From contig JAZDSV010000006.1 of assembly GCA_036784855.1 (NCBI GenBank), positions 407,001-471,000 of the forward strand: a stretch of 64,000 bases of DNA, written 5' to 3'. The position numbers were made by a program, and so were the translations under genes. Below are positions 1 to 10,764 of the stretch, in pieces. Numbering within the stretch: the stretch's first letter is position 1; each line of letters starts with the position of its first letter. The stretch is from Aphelidium insulamus. Its lineage: Eukaryota > Aphelidiomycota > Aphelidea > Aphelidiaceae. Under the pieces are notes generated by a model, which saw nothing but the letters and a program-made list of their open reading frames with translations, did not search any database and was not told where the DNA came from.

Positions 1-2604
1 GGGATCTCCCGTGGTAAATGTTCCATCTGGTACCGCGTATCCCGGTGCCCGCAGTGCGCACTGCTTTGCCGTGTCGTCGGCAAACAAAAACTACGTGCTT
101 TACGTGTACGGCGGATACGGCTTTGTCTCCAGTACGTCTTTTTGACAGTGTCGCCGAATGTGAATTCATGCATGTCCATCCAGCGGGTCCGAGTCCCATT
201 AAGGATTTCTGGACGTACAACACGGTGTTTCGACAGTGGACACTGCTGCCGGAAAATCCTTCCACTGTCCCGGCATACGGCGCGCTAGGTGTCGAGTCCG
301 CCACAACGTTTCCCGGTGCGCTGCGTCAAGGTGGCTGCCTCGTGAGCGGACAAAGTCAAAACCTGTACATGTTTGCCGGCATATCCACGGGAACAGGCAA
401 GTGACACCCATGTGATCCATCCACATGTGTACATTTACACGAATTTAACAATAATCTTTAGCATATTTCAATGATTTGTGGCGCTACAGTCCCGCAAGTG
501 GAATGTGGTCATGGCTGGGTGGCGGTGCAAACACAGGCACCCCTGCGCAAGGAGTCGCCAGTCAGCAAATCTATCCCAGCAAGAGGAAGCAGTTTGGCAT
601 GGCGGAGCACCCAACCACACACGATTTGTACATCTTTGGTGGCAGCGGCGAAAACACGTTATCTAGCACCGTCGGTACATATATATAACGTACAAATGTT
701 AAAAACTCATAACAAATCCGCGAAGGGGATTTGAATGATCTTTGGCGCTACAATCTGGCCACCGGCTCTTGGACTTGGTTGTATGGTCGTATTGACGCAA
801 GCGGTATTGCCAGCTCCTTTGTCACCAAAGGTGTGGAAGGCGGAGGGAATGCAATCGGCGGTGGTTCCCAACTCGGCATGACGTTTGGTGATAACGGTAT
901 CCTGTACTTGTTTGGTGGCATCTTTGGCAACGGTGCGTGCGCAACTGTTATATGTGTGGGGGTCTGAAGTAAATTAATGACCCGGTAACAGCCTACTCAA
1001 ACGCAATGTGGTCGTTTAACACTCAGTCCGTGCTGTGGACATGGCTGAGTGGCACTCAAGGCAATGTTCCGTCGCAGAAAAACTCTACCTCGGGTATTTT
1101 CAGTGCACAAAACATGCCCAGCACCCGATACTCTGTCGGTTTATGGCGTATTTATGGCACAGGATACTTCATTTCCTTTGGCGGAATAACATCCGGTGCT
1201 GCGGATATGAATGAGGTGTGGATGTACGACACCGCGACGGGATTTTGGTCATGGATTAGCGGTGATCATTCGGCGGGCGTATACGGAACGCTGGGCACTG
1301 CGTCCTCGTCTGCATATCCACCAGGACGACGAACAAGTGGCTGTCAGACATTGGCATTCGAGTCGAGCTTTCTTATCTATGGTGGGTTCACTGCTGGCGG
1401 GTCCTATTCTGATATGTGGCGCGTGGACTATCGTATTGCATCAGGTGCTACAGCTTCAGCTACCAGCATCGCCGTAGTGTCATCAAGCATGTTATTGGTC
1501 TCAAGTGTATTGGACGTCAGCAGTATCGAGTCACAGTTGCCTATCACATCGGAGAGTGACGTGATCACGGGCACTTTGTCCTTATACGATACAACGACCA
1601 GTACATATAGCTTGATTGTTCCGACAGCGTCTCAGCAGCAATCCGTGCAACCAGACCGTGTTTCACGATCGCTACAAAATCTCATAATTCTGGCCGTGGC
1701 AACGTTTCTCATATTGCTGGCGGTCGGATGGATATTTCTGTACGCGGCACGCATTAAATATGCAAGGCGCACCGCCGAGAAACTGGCAAATGGAGACCGT
1801 CAATTCGAGCGGGATGTGACTCAAAAAATTTCTCGTACTGCCGTATCTACCCAAAGCTCCGTCGTTTCCAATCCATTACGTCAACTACAGCACGACAATC
1901 CCTACTGCATGCCAGGTGGCGAGCTCGAGCTGTCACGTGCGGCGGAATTCCGCGACAGAAAATTGATTATGCGCACAGATGCATACGAGTGGCAGCAGTC
2001 ATCTGCATTCAGTGTGCCTCTGATTCAACAAGGTGGCATCGTCGTGCTCAAAACTCTGGTTGCAGACAGTGAATATGATGAATTTGAGCACGAGCTTAGT
2101 ATTTTAAACATGGTACTTCAATTTCGATCTCCATTCGTCACTCAGCTTATCGGTTGGAGTGCCAGCCCTGTCATGATGGTGCTGAAACAGTGTCAGTACG
2201 GCACACTACTGGAATGGTTACAGCGAGGCAATATCACCACGAAATCATACATGCTGCAGTTTGCACTCGACATTGCATGCGGTCTGCGTGTGCTTCATGC
2301 GAACAGTGTCGTTCATGCTGATCTATGCGCCGCCAATATCTGCGTGGACGCAGACCGCAGTGGACGGTTCATCTGCGTGATTTCCAACTTTTCGCATGCC
2401 CGTGTGTTTCTCGGCAACGGGCGATTGCTGGCTCCGCTTGGTGACTACAAGATTTCTGCATCACAGTACGTGGCACCAGAGTTGTTAGGCCGCCACAACG
2501 GTTGGTGCGACGATGCCCGCTTTGATGCATCTGTCCGCATCAATATTTTTGCATATGCGGTTATTACGCACGAGCTTATTTACAACAACATCTGTTGGCA
2601 ATGA
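1..2604 (+). CDS. K1: Kelch-repeat receptor-like transmembrane pseudokinase (5' partial)
   Basis: The gene enters the window already inside its ectodomain. Exons I read: 1-131, 184-396, 462-674, 726-932 and 992-2604, all joined in phase 1. Each upstream exon carries one Kelch-type repeat with DLWRY, TWLGG and YIFGG/YLFGG-like cores. A Ser/Thr-rich stalk is followed by one hydrophobic helix (about 1672-1746), a basic stop-transfer, a juxtamembrane NPLR motif and a kinase-like domain (about 1966-2592). Kinase landmarks: Lys in VVLK, Glu in FEHELS, HAD in place of HRD with its Asn kept, but NFS instead of DFG and no glycine-rich loop. The DxxxxG motif is also degraded (NIFAYA). I infer a surface receptor with a probably inactive kinase fold. 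The second intron uses a GC donor (GCAAGT). It is the nearest relative of the following gene K2. Ligand and biological role are unknown. Confidence 0.8.
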
Positions 2605-2785
2605 GAAGGCAAGCCGCATATGGGAGCATAGACTTGAAAATTTTACTTGTTTTCTAGCCACTGTGTGATATATACTGTCTGTAGCCAAAATTTAGCGTTT
2701 CTGCCAGCTGTGAGGACTCGAATTGTCGTGACTTAAACCACATCGTCGGGCTATTTATAGTCACGGGCAAAAATTAACAAAAAAT

Positions 2786-5515
2786 ATGGTTGCTTCAGCC
2801 GCGGTGGTATTGGCATTGACCATACTCCATGTTCCGGTACTGGTTAGCACACAATACGTCAATTCCACATATACCTGGATAGCAGGATCTTCCGCGTGGA
2901 ATGCTCAACGACCGAGTTCTGCCAGCGTGAATGTTCAATCTAGCACCGCCTATCCGGGCGCACGCAGTGCACACTGCTTCGCGGTGTCGTCGGCCAGTCA
3001 AAACTACGTGATATTCGTGTATGGCGGCTACGGATACGTGACAAGTATGTTACTCATATACTCTGCGCACAGTTGTTGTATTTCAACTGAAATATAGCGG
3101 GACCAAGTCCGCTCAAAGATTTTTGGACGTACGACATGGTGCTTAGACAGTGGACGCTTCTGCCAGAAAACCCAGTCAACACCCCATCATACGGCGCGAT
3201 GGGTGTCGAGTCCGCCACAACGTTTCCCGGTGCACTGCGTCAAAACGGCTGCCTTGTTAGCACTCTGAACCAAAATCTTTACATGTTTGGAGGATTGGCA
3301 ACCGCTGGAGGTAGTACATGTATACGTTAATGAGACAGCCGATTCTCATACACGTAGTAATCTACAACGACATGTGGCGATACAGTTCATCTAGTGGACA
3401 GTGGGCGTGGCTTGGTGGTGGAACGAGCACGGTAGCTCCGGTGCAGGGCACGGAAAGTCTTCAAACCTATCCGACAAAGAGAAAACAATTTGGATTTGTC
3501 GAGCATCCTATAACACGGGATATATATATATTTGGCGGCAACGGCGAAACTACAAAAGGACCGCCCGTCGGTATGCAATCAATTTGAAGCACTTCATCAT
3601 AAATTGAGCCATAGGTGATTTAAATGATCTCTGGCGCTTCAATGTGGCTACTGGCGGGTGGACGTGGCTGTATGGCAACATTGACATAAGTGGTGTGGCA
3701 TCCACTTTCAGCAGTAAAGGCGTTGAAGGTGGCGGCAATGCACTTGGAGGTGGCACTCAGTTCGGGATGGCGTTTGATGCGAACGGGCAGCTGTTTGTTT
3801 TTGGAGGACTCTACGGTAGCGGTAAGGATACTCATTCCTCAAATATTTCTCCATCCTTAAATGATCTTAGTCTACTCGAACTCTGTATGGTCATACAATC
3901 CTCAGTCGGGATTGTTTAAATGGATAAACGGAGGGCAAGGAACGGCGTTGTCCAAAAAGAATTCGGCACCTGGAGTATTTGCATCCAACAACAGCCCCAG
4001 CACCAGATATGCCTTGGGGATGTGGCGTATTGCCGGTACGAACTATTTTGTGGTGTATGGAGGGATCGGCAGTGACACGACGGATCTGAGCGAAGTGTGG
4101 CTATATGACAGTGCGGCTGGCATGTTTGCCTGGATCCGAGGCGATCAAGCCCCCGGCGCGTATGGTACAATGGGCTCGGTTTCCCAGTCATCGTTTCCAA
4201 CGGGGCGCAAAGCAATGTCTGGAGCCCCATTGGCCTACGGCACAACAGTATTGATGTACGGTGGGCAGACGACAGGTGGCACCATGGCGGACTTGTGGCA
4301 AATGGACTTTTCATTTGCCAGCGGCGTCAATTTGATTTGACAGCGATATCTGCCGCACCGGCAGTATCTGCAACATCTGCGGCGATGATATCGACTTCAG
4401 GACCAGCAAATTCGCTATCAACTTTTGATAGCAGGACAAATGCACCTTCTTTTTTGGTGAGCATTACAATAACCTCCATATCTGCGAGTGCCACTCCACT
4501 TGCCGCTCCGAATACTGCTTATCAGACTGCGGCAACGGCGCTCATCTCACAGTCGTTGCAGCAGCTCTTTGTATTGGCGGCCGTAGTCATAATTCTATTG
4601 CTGCTAACAGTGTTGCTGTTTGTATATGTAATTCGTCGTCGAGCGAGTCGGCCAGGCCGCAACAATGGTACGACGAGATCAAGCGCTGGAAAGGCCTCTT
4701 CCATTACGAATACTGCTGTATTGGTCAAGTCTGATCTCAAGCCTGGAGTTGCGCTGAGTCCTCTCCGCCAGATGCCTGACTTCAATGGTTACGAAATACC
4801 AGGTCGCCAAGTGCCACAGTCAAGCGATGAGGACTACCGCATAATCAAGCTGCTGAGTCGTACAGACACCAACGAGGTGTATGAAGCTGCGCCGCAAAGT
4901 TCTTTTCTAGCACAACATGGCACCACTGTACTCATCAAAGGATGCGTGGTGGAGATGAACAAGAACAGTTCCGGTAGCAAGAGCGCGGATGCCATGGAGC
5001 ACGAGCTGAGCATTATGAACATGCTACTCCGATGCCGATCTCCTTTCCTTGCCGAGTTGATCAGCTGGTCCGAGAGTCCGCTCATGATGGTGCTGAAACA
5101 GTGTCAGTACGGCACACTGCTGGAATGGTTACAGCGCGGCAATATCACTACAAAAGTATTCAAGCTCCACTTTGCACTCGACATTGCATGCGGTCTGCGT
5201 GTGCTGCACGGCAACCGAGTCGTGCATGGCGACCTGTGCCCCGCACATATTTACGTGGATGCAGATAGTAGTGGGCGGTTGATCTGCGTGATTTCCAACT
5301 TTTCACACGCACGTGTGTTTCTGAGTAACGGTCGCCTGCTGGCTCCACTGGGCGCCTACAAGATTGCCGCATCGCAGTTTGTGGCACCAGAGCTGGTGGC
5401 ACGCCAGAATCACTGGCTCAATGATGAGAGTCTAAAGTCATCTGCGCAGTCGGACATGTTTGCCTTGGGACAACTGATGTATGAACTGGTCGGTGGCACC
5501 ACTGGATGGTATTGA
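2786..5515 (+). CDS. K2: Kelch-repeat receptor-like pseudokinase, frameshifted copy
   Basis: The ATG at 2786 starts a hydrophobic signal peptide of about 22 residues. Exons: 2786-3044, 3098-3310, 3358-3570, 3615-3821 and 3871-5515, with the same phase-1 layout as K1. The Kelch frame of the last exon hits TGA at 4338-4340. The stalk, helix (about 4551-4625) and kinase-like domain (about 4840-5500) continue in another frame. The break coincides with a perfect 5-bp tandem duplication, TTTGA twice at 4331-4340; one copy would keep a single frame. As it stands the locus would give a soluble ectodomain with no membrane anchor, or is a young pseudogene, or is a sequencing error. An intron that restores frame (4276-4343) is arithmetically possible but would delete conserved residues. 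The kinase-like part has HGD, a His where the HRD-loop Asn should be, and NFS for DFG. The kinase segment around 5085-5150 is almost identical in DNA to K1 (2169-2235), suggesting recent exchange. Confidence 0.78.
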
Positions 5516-5618
5516 ATGCAGTTGTGCATGATGTGTTCATTTGCGAATAAATGTTGTGTTTTGCCTTCTACATACATACGATGACTGTACACTTTCAATC
5601 TATCAATCTATCTACTAC

Positions 5619-7715
5619 TTAAAGGCCTATGGCATAGCTCTTCCCACCAGCGTTCTGTAGTGGAGTATAGTGTGCTGTATGGACAGAACCGGCTCCGGTA
5701 TCGAGTTGCGCACACCACTCGTACCAGACACGGCGCTGCGATGTGGAATGATCGGCGGTGCGCCACATGTGCAGCTTGAAGTGATTGCCGGGGTGGACCA
5801 GCAGCGGCGTGCGTAGCGGGAAAAATATCGGGAACCAGCTGGACATGTCGGCGGAGTGTGTGTCTGGTACAATTGACATGCGCACTGCACCATTGTTGTC
5901 ATTAATATTGGTGGCCTGAGAAGCAGGTGGCCGGTAGAGCAGACAGTCAAAGTAGCCGGCAAATCCATGAACTTCGACGGGTGTGCACCCCCATTCGCTG
6001 AATGTTATGGTGGCCGTGCGGTCATTCCCGCAGGGATCATCGCATCGGCCTTCATCGAAAATGTCACGGCGTGGATGCTGGAATGTCCACACAGGCTTTG
6101 GCGCACACAAGCGGTCATTGACTTGCCGGAATTTGACAACGTACGGCACATCCCACGCTGAAGTGCCATTAATATGATTATCTGCCAGGGCACCGACAGC
6201 TGCATGCAGCTTGCAAGACATCACCGGCGCACAGTAGGCAGTGTACTCGGCGGGTATGCAAACACCGCCAACCCCGAGCGGGTCATCAGCGGGCATCCTG
6301 AGAAGGTTGCGCTGCGCCCCGTCCACGCATTCGGGGCCAAGTTCATTGTCGCCAAAGGAGCCAAGCAGCTCACTGACCAGCAGGTCAGCTTTCAAATACG
6401 TATCTGCGCCGGCACAGTCGTCGCGCCAGGTGCGCATGTCGGCGCACACAATGCGGATGGGCCGCACGGAATCCAGTTGATGCCACAGCGGCTTCAGGTG
6501 GACTTGCTGGCGAAGTGTGACCATGGCATTGGCATTCTTCTCCAGCACGGTGAGTGCGAGGCGCTCGATGCACTGCAGCGACTGGGCGGCGCGCAGTACG
6601 CAGTCCGCCAGCGGCCCCTCGCTGCCGGCCCCGGCAATTATCACCCGGATAGCGGTGTCTTCGCCGGCAGCTTCCAACAAATCGATCCGATCGCGCAAAG
6701 CACCGCGGGCCGCCTGTTCGTACAGCCGGTACTTTGCCGGGCACTGCATAAACACATCGTACACCATGGACGGCAGATTGTTCTTGAGCGGCTGCAGTGG
6801 GCGCTGCAGCACGTCGTCATACTCGGCCGCCGCCAGGTCACTCGGCGACACCGACAGCGGCCTGCTTGACTCTTCCAAGTGCCGCAAATACTGCGTGTAC
6901 ACATCCACACCGCGCGGGTGTCGCAGAGCTTCAGCGCCACCGCATACAAATAGCGGCAGGTCGGCGGGGTGGCGCTGCATTACCCGCGACAGCCACAACT
7001 GCAGTGCCTTGCCCAGCACGGCGTACCCGTCACGGTTCTGCAGCCACATTGACGTGTCCACGGCGATCGCCCCAACCATCTCGCCGTCCCAGAGTGCCAG
7101 CTGTGACGCAGGGGGCACCTCGGGCGGCACAACTGTGCCCATAGCCGTCTGTTCGGCGCCCGCGGTCAACACAACGTACGCGTACAAGTTGGCAGGGGAG
7201 CCGCATAGCGAGCGCACCTGGCGCCACCACAGCCAGGGCCAATTGACGCGGTCCTGGCGGCCACACAGCTCCACGCGCACCCACACGCGGGTAAATTTCA
7301 TGATGCGCAGTGCCAGCTGAACATGCCGTGCGAATGCCGCCGCACCGGCCAGTGAGATGTCCGCGACGGAGAGAATGACCGCGTGGCAGCCCAAATAGCT
7401 AATCCACTCGAGTTCCCGGCGGTGTATTGCGTCACAGTCATGGCTGCTTGAATGGTGCCACGGAAGCGCCACCGCGGCCAGATACGGCGCGTATCGCTGG
7501 TTGGTGACGTGGAGGCGCGCTGTAAAGGCCTCTTCCGCGGTGGTGGACGCGTCGATACGGGATGGATGATTATTCAGCACCGGCGCCGCCACCAAGCTAT
7601 AACCAGCACGCTCAGCCTCCACGCAGCACTCGTCAAAGCTGCTGTCAGGTGCATCTCCCTTCGGGGAGCCCGTGGGCGCCGTTTGCCGCGCAAGATGGAC
7701 GCCAAGCGGACGCAT
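5619..7715 (-). CDS. PRMT5: Protein arginine methyltransferase 5 (symmetric type II)
   Basis: A single uninterrupted 698-residue frame, close to the usual length of the family. PRMT5 transfers methyl groups from S-adenosylmethionine to arginines of Sm proteins, histones and other targets. Visible marks: an N-terminal TIM-barrel-like half; the SAM-binding loop AGAGSEGP near residue 360; an acidic motif VCADMRTW; the double-Glu catalytic loop SELLGSFGDNELGPE near residue 447; and the C-terminal end SYAIGL, like the human SYTIGL end. The Phe in YDVF (about residue 320) aligns with the human Phe that biases PRMT5 toward symmetric dimethylation. It is one of the few large intronless genes here. 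Long open frames on the opposite strand (6174-6869, 6517-7320) are shadows caused by GC-rich codon use. The MEP50 partner gene is not in the window. Confidence 0.95.
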   Translation of the reverse strand: MRPLGVHLARQTAPTGSPKGDAPDSSFDECCVEAERAGYSLVAAPVLNNHPSRIDASTTAEEAFTARLHVTNQRYAPYLAAVALPWHHSSSHDCDAIHRRELEWISYLGCHAVILSVADISLAGAAAFARHVQLALRIMKFTRVWVRVELCGRQDRVNWPWLWWRQVRSLCGSPANLYAYVVLTAGAEQTAMGTVVPPEVPPASQLALWDGEMVGAIAVDTSMWLQNRDGYAVLGKALQLWLSRVMQRHPADLPLFVCGGAEALRHPRGVDVYTQYLRHLEESSRPLSVSPSDLAAAEYDDVLQRPLQPLKNNLPSMVYDVFMQCPAKYRLYEQAARGALRDRIDLLEAAGEDTAIRVIIAGAGSEGPLADCVLRAAQSLQCIERLALTVLEKNANAMVTLRQQVHLKPLWHQLDSVRPIRIVCADMRTWRDDCAGADTYLKADLLVSELLGSFGDNELGPECVDGAQRNLLRMPADDPLGVGGVCIPAEYTAYCAPVMSCKLHAAVGALADNHINGTSAWDVPYVVKFRQVNDRLCAPKPVWTFQHPRRDIFDEGRCDDPCGNDRTATITFSEWGCTPVEVHGFAGYFDCLLYRPPASQATNINDNNGAVRMSIVPDTHSADMSSWFPIFFPLRTPLLVHPGNHFKLHMWRTADHSTSQRRVWYEWCAQLDTGAGSVHTAHYTPLQNAGGKSYAIGL

Positions 7716-7873
7716 AACAAAAAAATTTTTTCCGCCTGTAGAGACAGATTTGCCTTAACCAAGTGTATTACTTCACGCGCTGAAGGCACTGTCTCACATG
7801 GCGGCAAATGCGAGGTGCGTACTCCGTAGACGGCATCGCTAGGGGTGGCAGTGGTACTGCGGTGTAATGTGTG

Positions 7874-10710
7874 TTACACGTGGCATACATGCATGCGATA
7901 GACAAGGCGCGTACCCAGCTTGTCATTGTCCGACTGTGCCAGACTTGTCTTGAGCAAGTGGCACGCCGCCAAATCAACGCTCTCCTCCCACCCAGCGCCG
8001 CTTGCATCATCCCAGTCCAAATACAATACGGCGTTTATAATTGCGCTGTTGGCTTCATTGCCTCTGTTGTAAGTGAGCAAGCAAGTTGCAGTGAATTTAA
8101 GTCACACATTCACGCATACCGCGACTGAAGCTGAAGGAGCCTCAGCAGCATCCGCAACTCGCAGGAGACAATCTTTGACTTCTGTTTCACTTCGGTGATG
8201 TTGGCAGCAACTTTGGCAATCTGTAGTGTCATCACTGCCAGTTTAACTCACACATGCCAACCTTGGAGTTAATGTGCGTCAACAGAGTGTAAAACTGGTC
8301 GATATCTGTCTGGTTTTTTCCTTTGCATACAAGTAGAAGCTTCTTCTGCGTCAGCTGGAACTGCTTGCAAAGAACTTCCAACTTTTTATGCAGTCTACTC
8401 AAAACATGTCTTGCCTAGGCGCATATTCAGCTTCTACAGACAAATAGAAAGAATTCATCGATGTACCTCTAGATGTTTTGTGACCGACGCCTCCAGTGCA
8501 CCGACTACAATCTGCGAACAATCCAAAGTAGCACCATTAACGCGCGACACTCTGTCAATCATATCATCCAGAACCGGCACAATGGTGGCCTGGCTGCCCT
8601 TGTAGGCAATTGCTATGCGGTCTCCATTTATGATGCTGATGGTGCATTGTTCTCCGGACCAGTATCGAAACATTACTCCACTTCCATCAGTCGCTCCGGA
8701 GGATTTATACAGACTCGCAAGGTCGCACTTGACTGAAAGCGGAAATGTCACGCTCTCTAGTTGGCCATCGTCTTCCTCCTGATCTTCGCTAATCGCACTC
8801 TGGAATTGACCAAACATGGTCAAAGGAAATTTGAGAGAAATGACAGCATTTTGCTGTTTCCCTATTAAATGTCAACATTAATAATCAATATGATTACATG
8901 AAGTCACCAGATTGAAGTCGGAAACAAATAATGGAGTGGAATCGTAGAGTTGATGCGCGAGGCTTCTTTAAGCCTCCTACTGGCAGTGTAATGGTCCGAC
9001 TACTCTTTGCCATCAAACTGTCGATCCGAATAGCAGTTTTGGTGAGCATTTGAGTCAACTCAGCTGGCAACTGCAGCATCACATCAACTTCATCGATGGG
9101 TAGCGAAGAATTATTGCGAATAAGCAGCAATATCTCCTTGCCGCTCTATCTGGTATTATTCCTTGTTCACTCACATTTTAATCTCACCGTGAGTGATGAA
9201 GGGTCCAGGCGCACGTCAACGGAGCATCCATCAGACATTGCAGCGGCATTTCCTATTTCTGAGAAGAGCTAAAGGTAATAAATGCTATTTACCAGCTGGG
9301 AGGTCTTTGATAGCCTTTTGCAAACGGACATACTCGGCGTCCATTGCAGTCGTTTCGATATTGCTCTTTGGCGATATTTTCAGCTCCGCAGCTCGAGTGC
9401 CCAGATACTCCACGGACACATCGCCGTCGCCATTCATCATTACAATCATTGATCGTCGAGTTCTACTTCATGAGCATCTCAGCATACATATATATACTTG
9501 TCAAACCCAAAATCAGCTAATCTCAACGCTATCGGAGCCGTTCCACTTTGTGCTGACCACATAACTCTTGGCTCCAATAGATTGTCATACACCGTAATCA
9601 ATCCATCTGTAGAAATTGCAACCATACGACATGCAGCTGCTCGGGTCAGGCGGATTACTATGTGTCATTATACCTTTTTTCATATCGTCCCCATACGGCC
9701 AAACACTAGAAACAGTGCTGCCAAATTTGATTTCATTCTGTATAACCCCCGTCAAACCGTCCAATATGAAGCATCGATTAGTTCCTACAATTAAGATTTG
9801 TTGCAGGTACCAGATTTATAGCGAACCTAGAGCAACAATGAGGTTTGAATGGTGAATGGGATAAAGCGACACGATAGATTCGCCTGTGGTTGTCGTCCAT
9901 TCGGGTAGTAAAATTGCTTGCTTGCTCCCATGCCGCCTGCCGACCAATGTTTTGTATCTAATTTTTCAGATTGTGGATATTTAGCAAATCACGGGCACCT
10001 GTAGGAGGCAAGCGTATACTCGTCCGACAAACTAATAATATAGTCGGACGAAGAGTGGTACAACTGCGGGGATGGTAGAATGTTATTGGCCACTGATGCC
10101 ACTGTCGCCTGGGTTCCACTATCTACTATGATCATGGAACTGCTGTACGTTTGTACGCAAATAAGATCGCCTATACAGTAAGATGTAACTTATGAGAAAT
10201 AGAAAGCCCGTACTGTTGGCACCGCCAAACTTGCCGCACACCATATCAAAGCACAGTTGACCCTCGAAACTCATGCGAAAAATGATTTTCATGTTCAGAG
10301 CCTCACCCTGGCCTGCCAAGGTTAACAATGTTATGAAAAGCGTGCGCTGCACACCCTGCAATGCACCAACAACAAGTGCATTCTCCAGTAATATCGCCAA
10401 CACCGGTCTAGTCTCGCCGACGTGACTAGGTTGTTACGATATCATACCATCACACTGATTACTACCATGCAAAAAGACCGAGCTCGATCTGAACGATACC
10501 GGCCTGCATTTGTGTCTCCAACAGCAGCTCGCCTGCACCTCGTTGCTTTTGTGGGCGATATATGCGCAATAGACCGTTCAGGCCGCCGACAGCAATGCAG
10601 TTGGTGCCATCGTACGCAAAGTCTCCGACGCACAATGCAGCACTGCTGTGAGGGACTTGCCGCGTTGGTGCGTCGAATCGTCGCCACGGCAGAGTTTGAA
10701 ACAGTGACAT
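7874..10710 (-). CDS. BBS9: BBSome subunit BBS9 (PTHB1)
   Basis: A multi-exon gene read on the minus strand from ATG at 10710 to the stop at 7874. The first exon gives MSLFQTLPWRRFD followed by a beta-propeller strand pattern with GGLNGLLRIYRP, closely matching the PTHB1 N-terminus. Later exons give the propeller (CGKFGG near 10210), the helical linker (YVRLQKAIKDLP near 9300), a GAE-like beta domain (8894-9130), the platform segment (8455-8823) and the C-terminal helix with GWEESVD and HLLKTSLAQS (about 7920-8000). BBS9 is a core scaffold of the BBSome, which moves membrane proteins in and out of cilia, so the organism should have a flagellum. About ten short introns break the frame; I have not fixed each boundary. 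It starts 54 bp downstream of the myosin stop and lies in tandem with PRMT5. Confidence 0.85.
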
Positions 10711-10764
10711 TGTGGGAGTGACAACAATTATTCTCTATTCTATAATTTACCTTTAAGCGACGGC

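Noticed and set aside
4276-4343. A frame-restoring intron in K2
   Set aside because: It would remove the conserved end of the last Kelch repeat kept in all other copies; the TTTGA duplication is a simpler cause.
6174-7320. Plus-strand open frames of 231 and 267 codons inside PRMT5
   Set aside because: They are antisense to a strongly conserved PRMT5 frame and have no family resemblance; GC-rich third positions create them.
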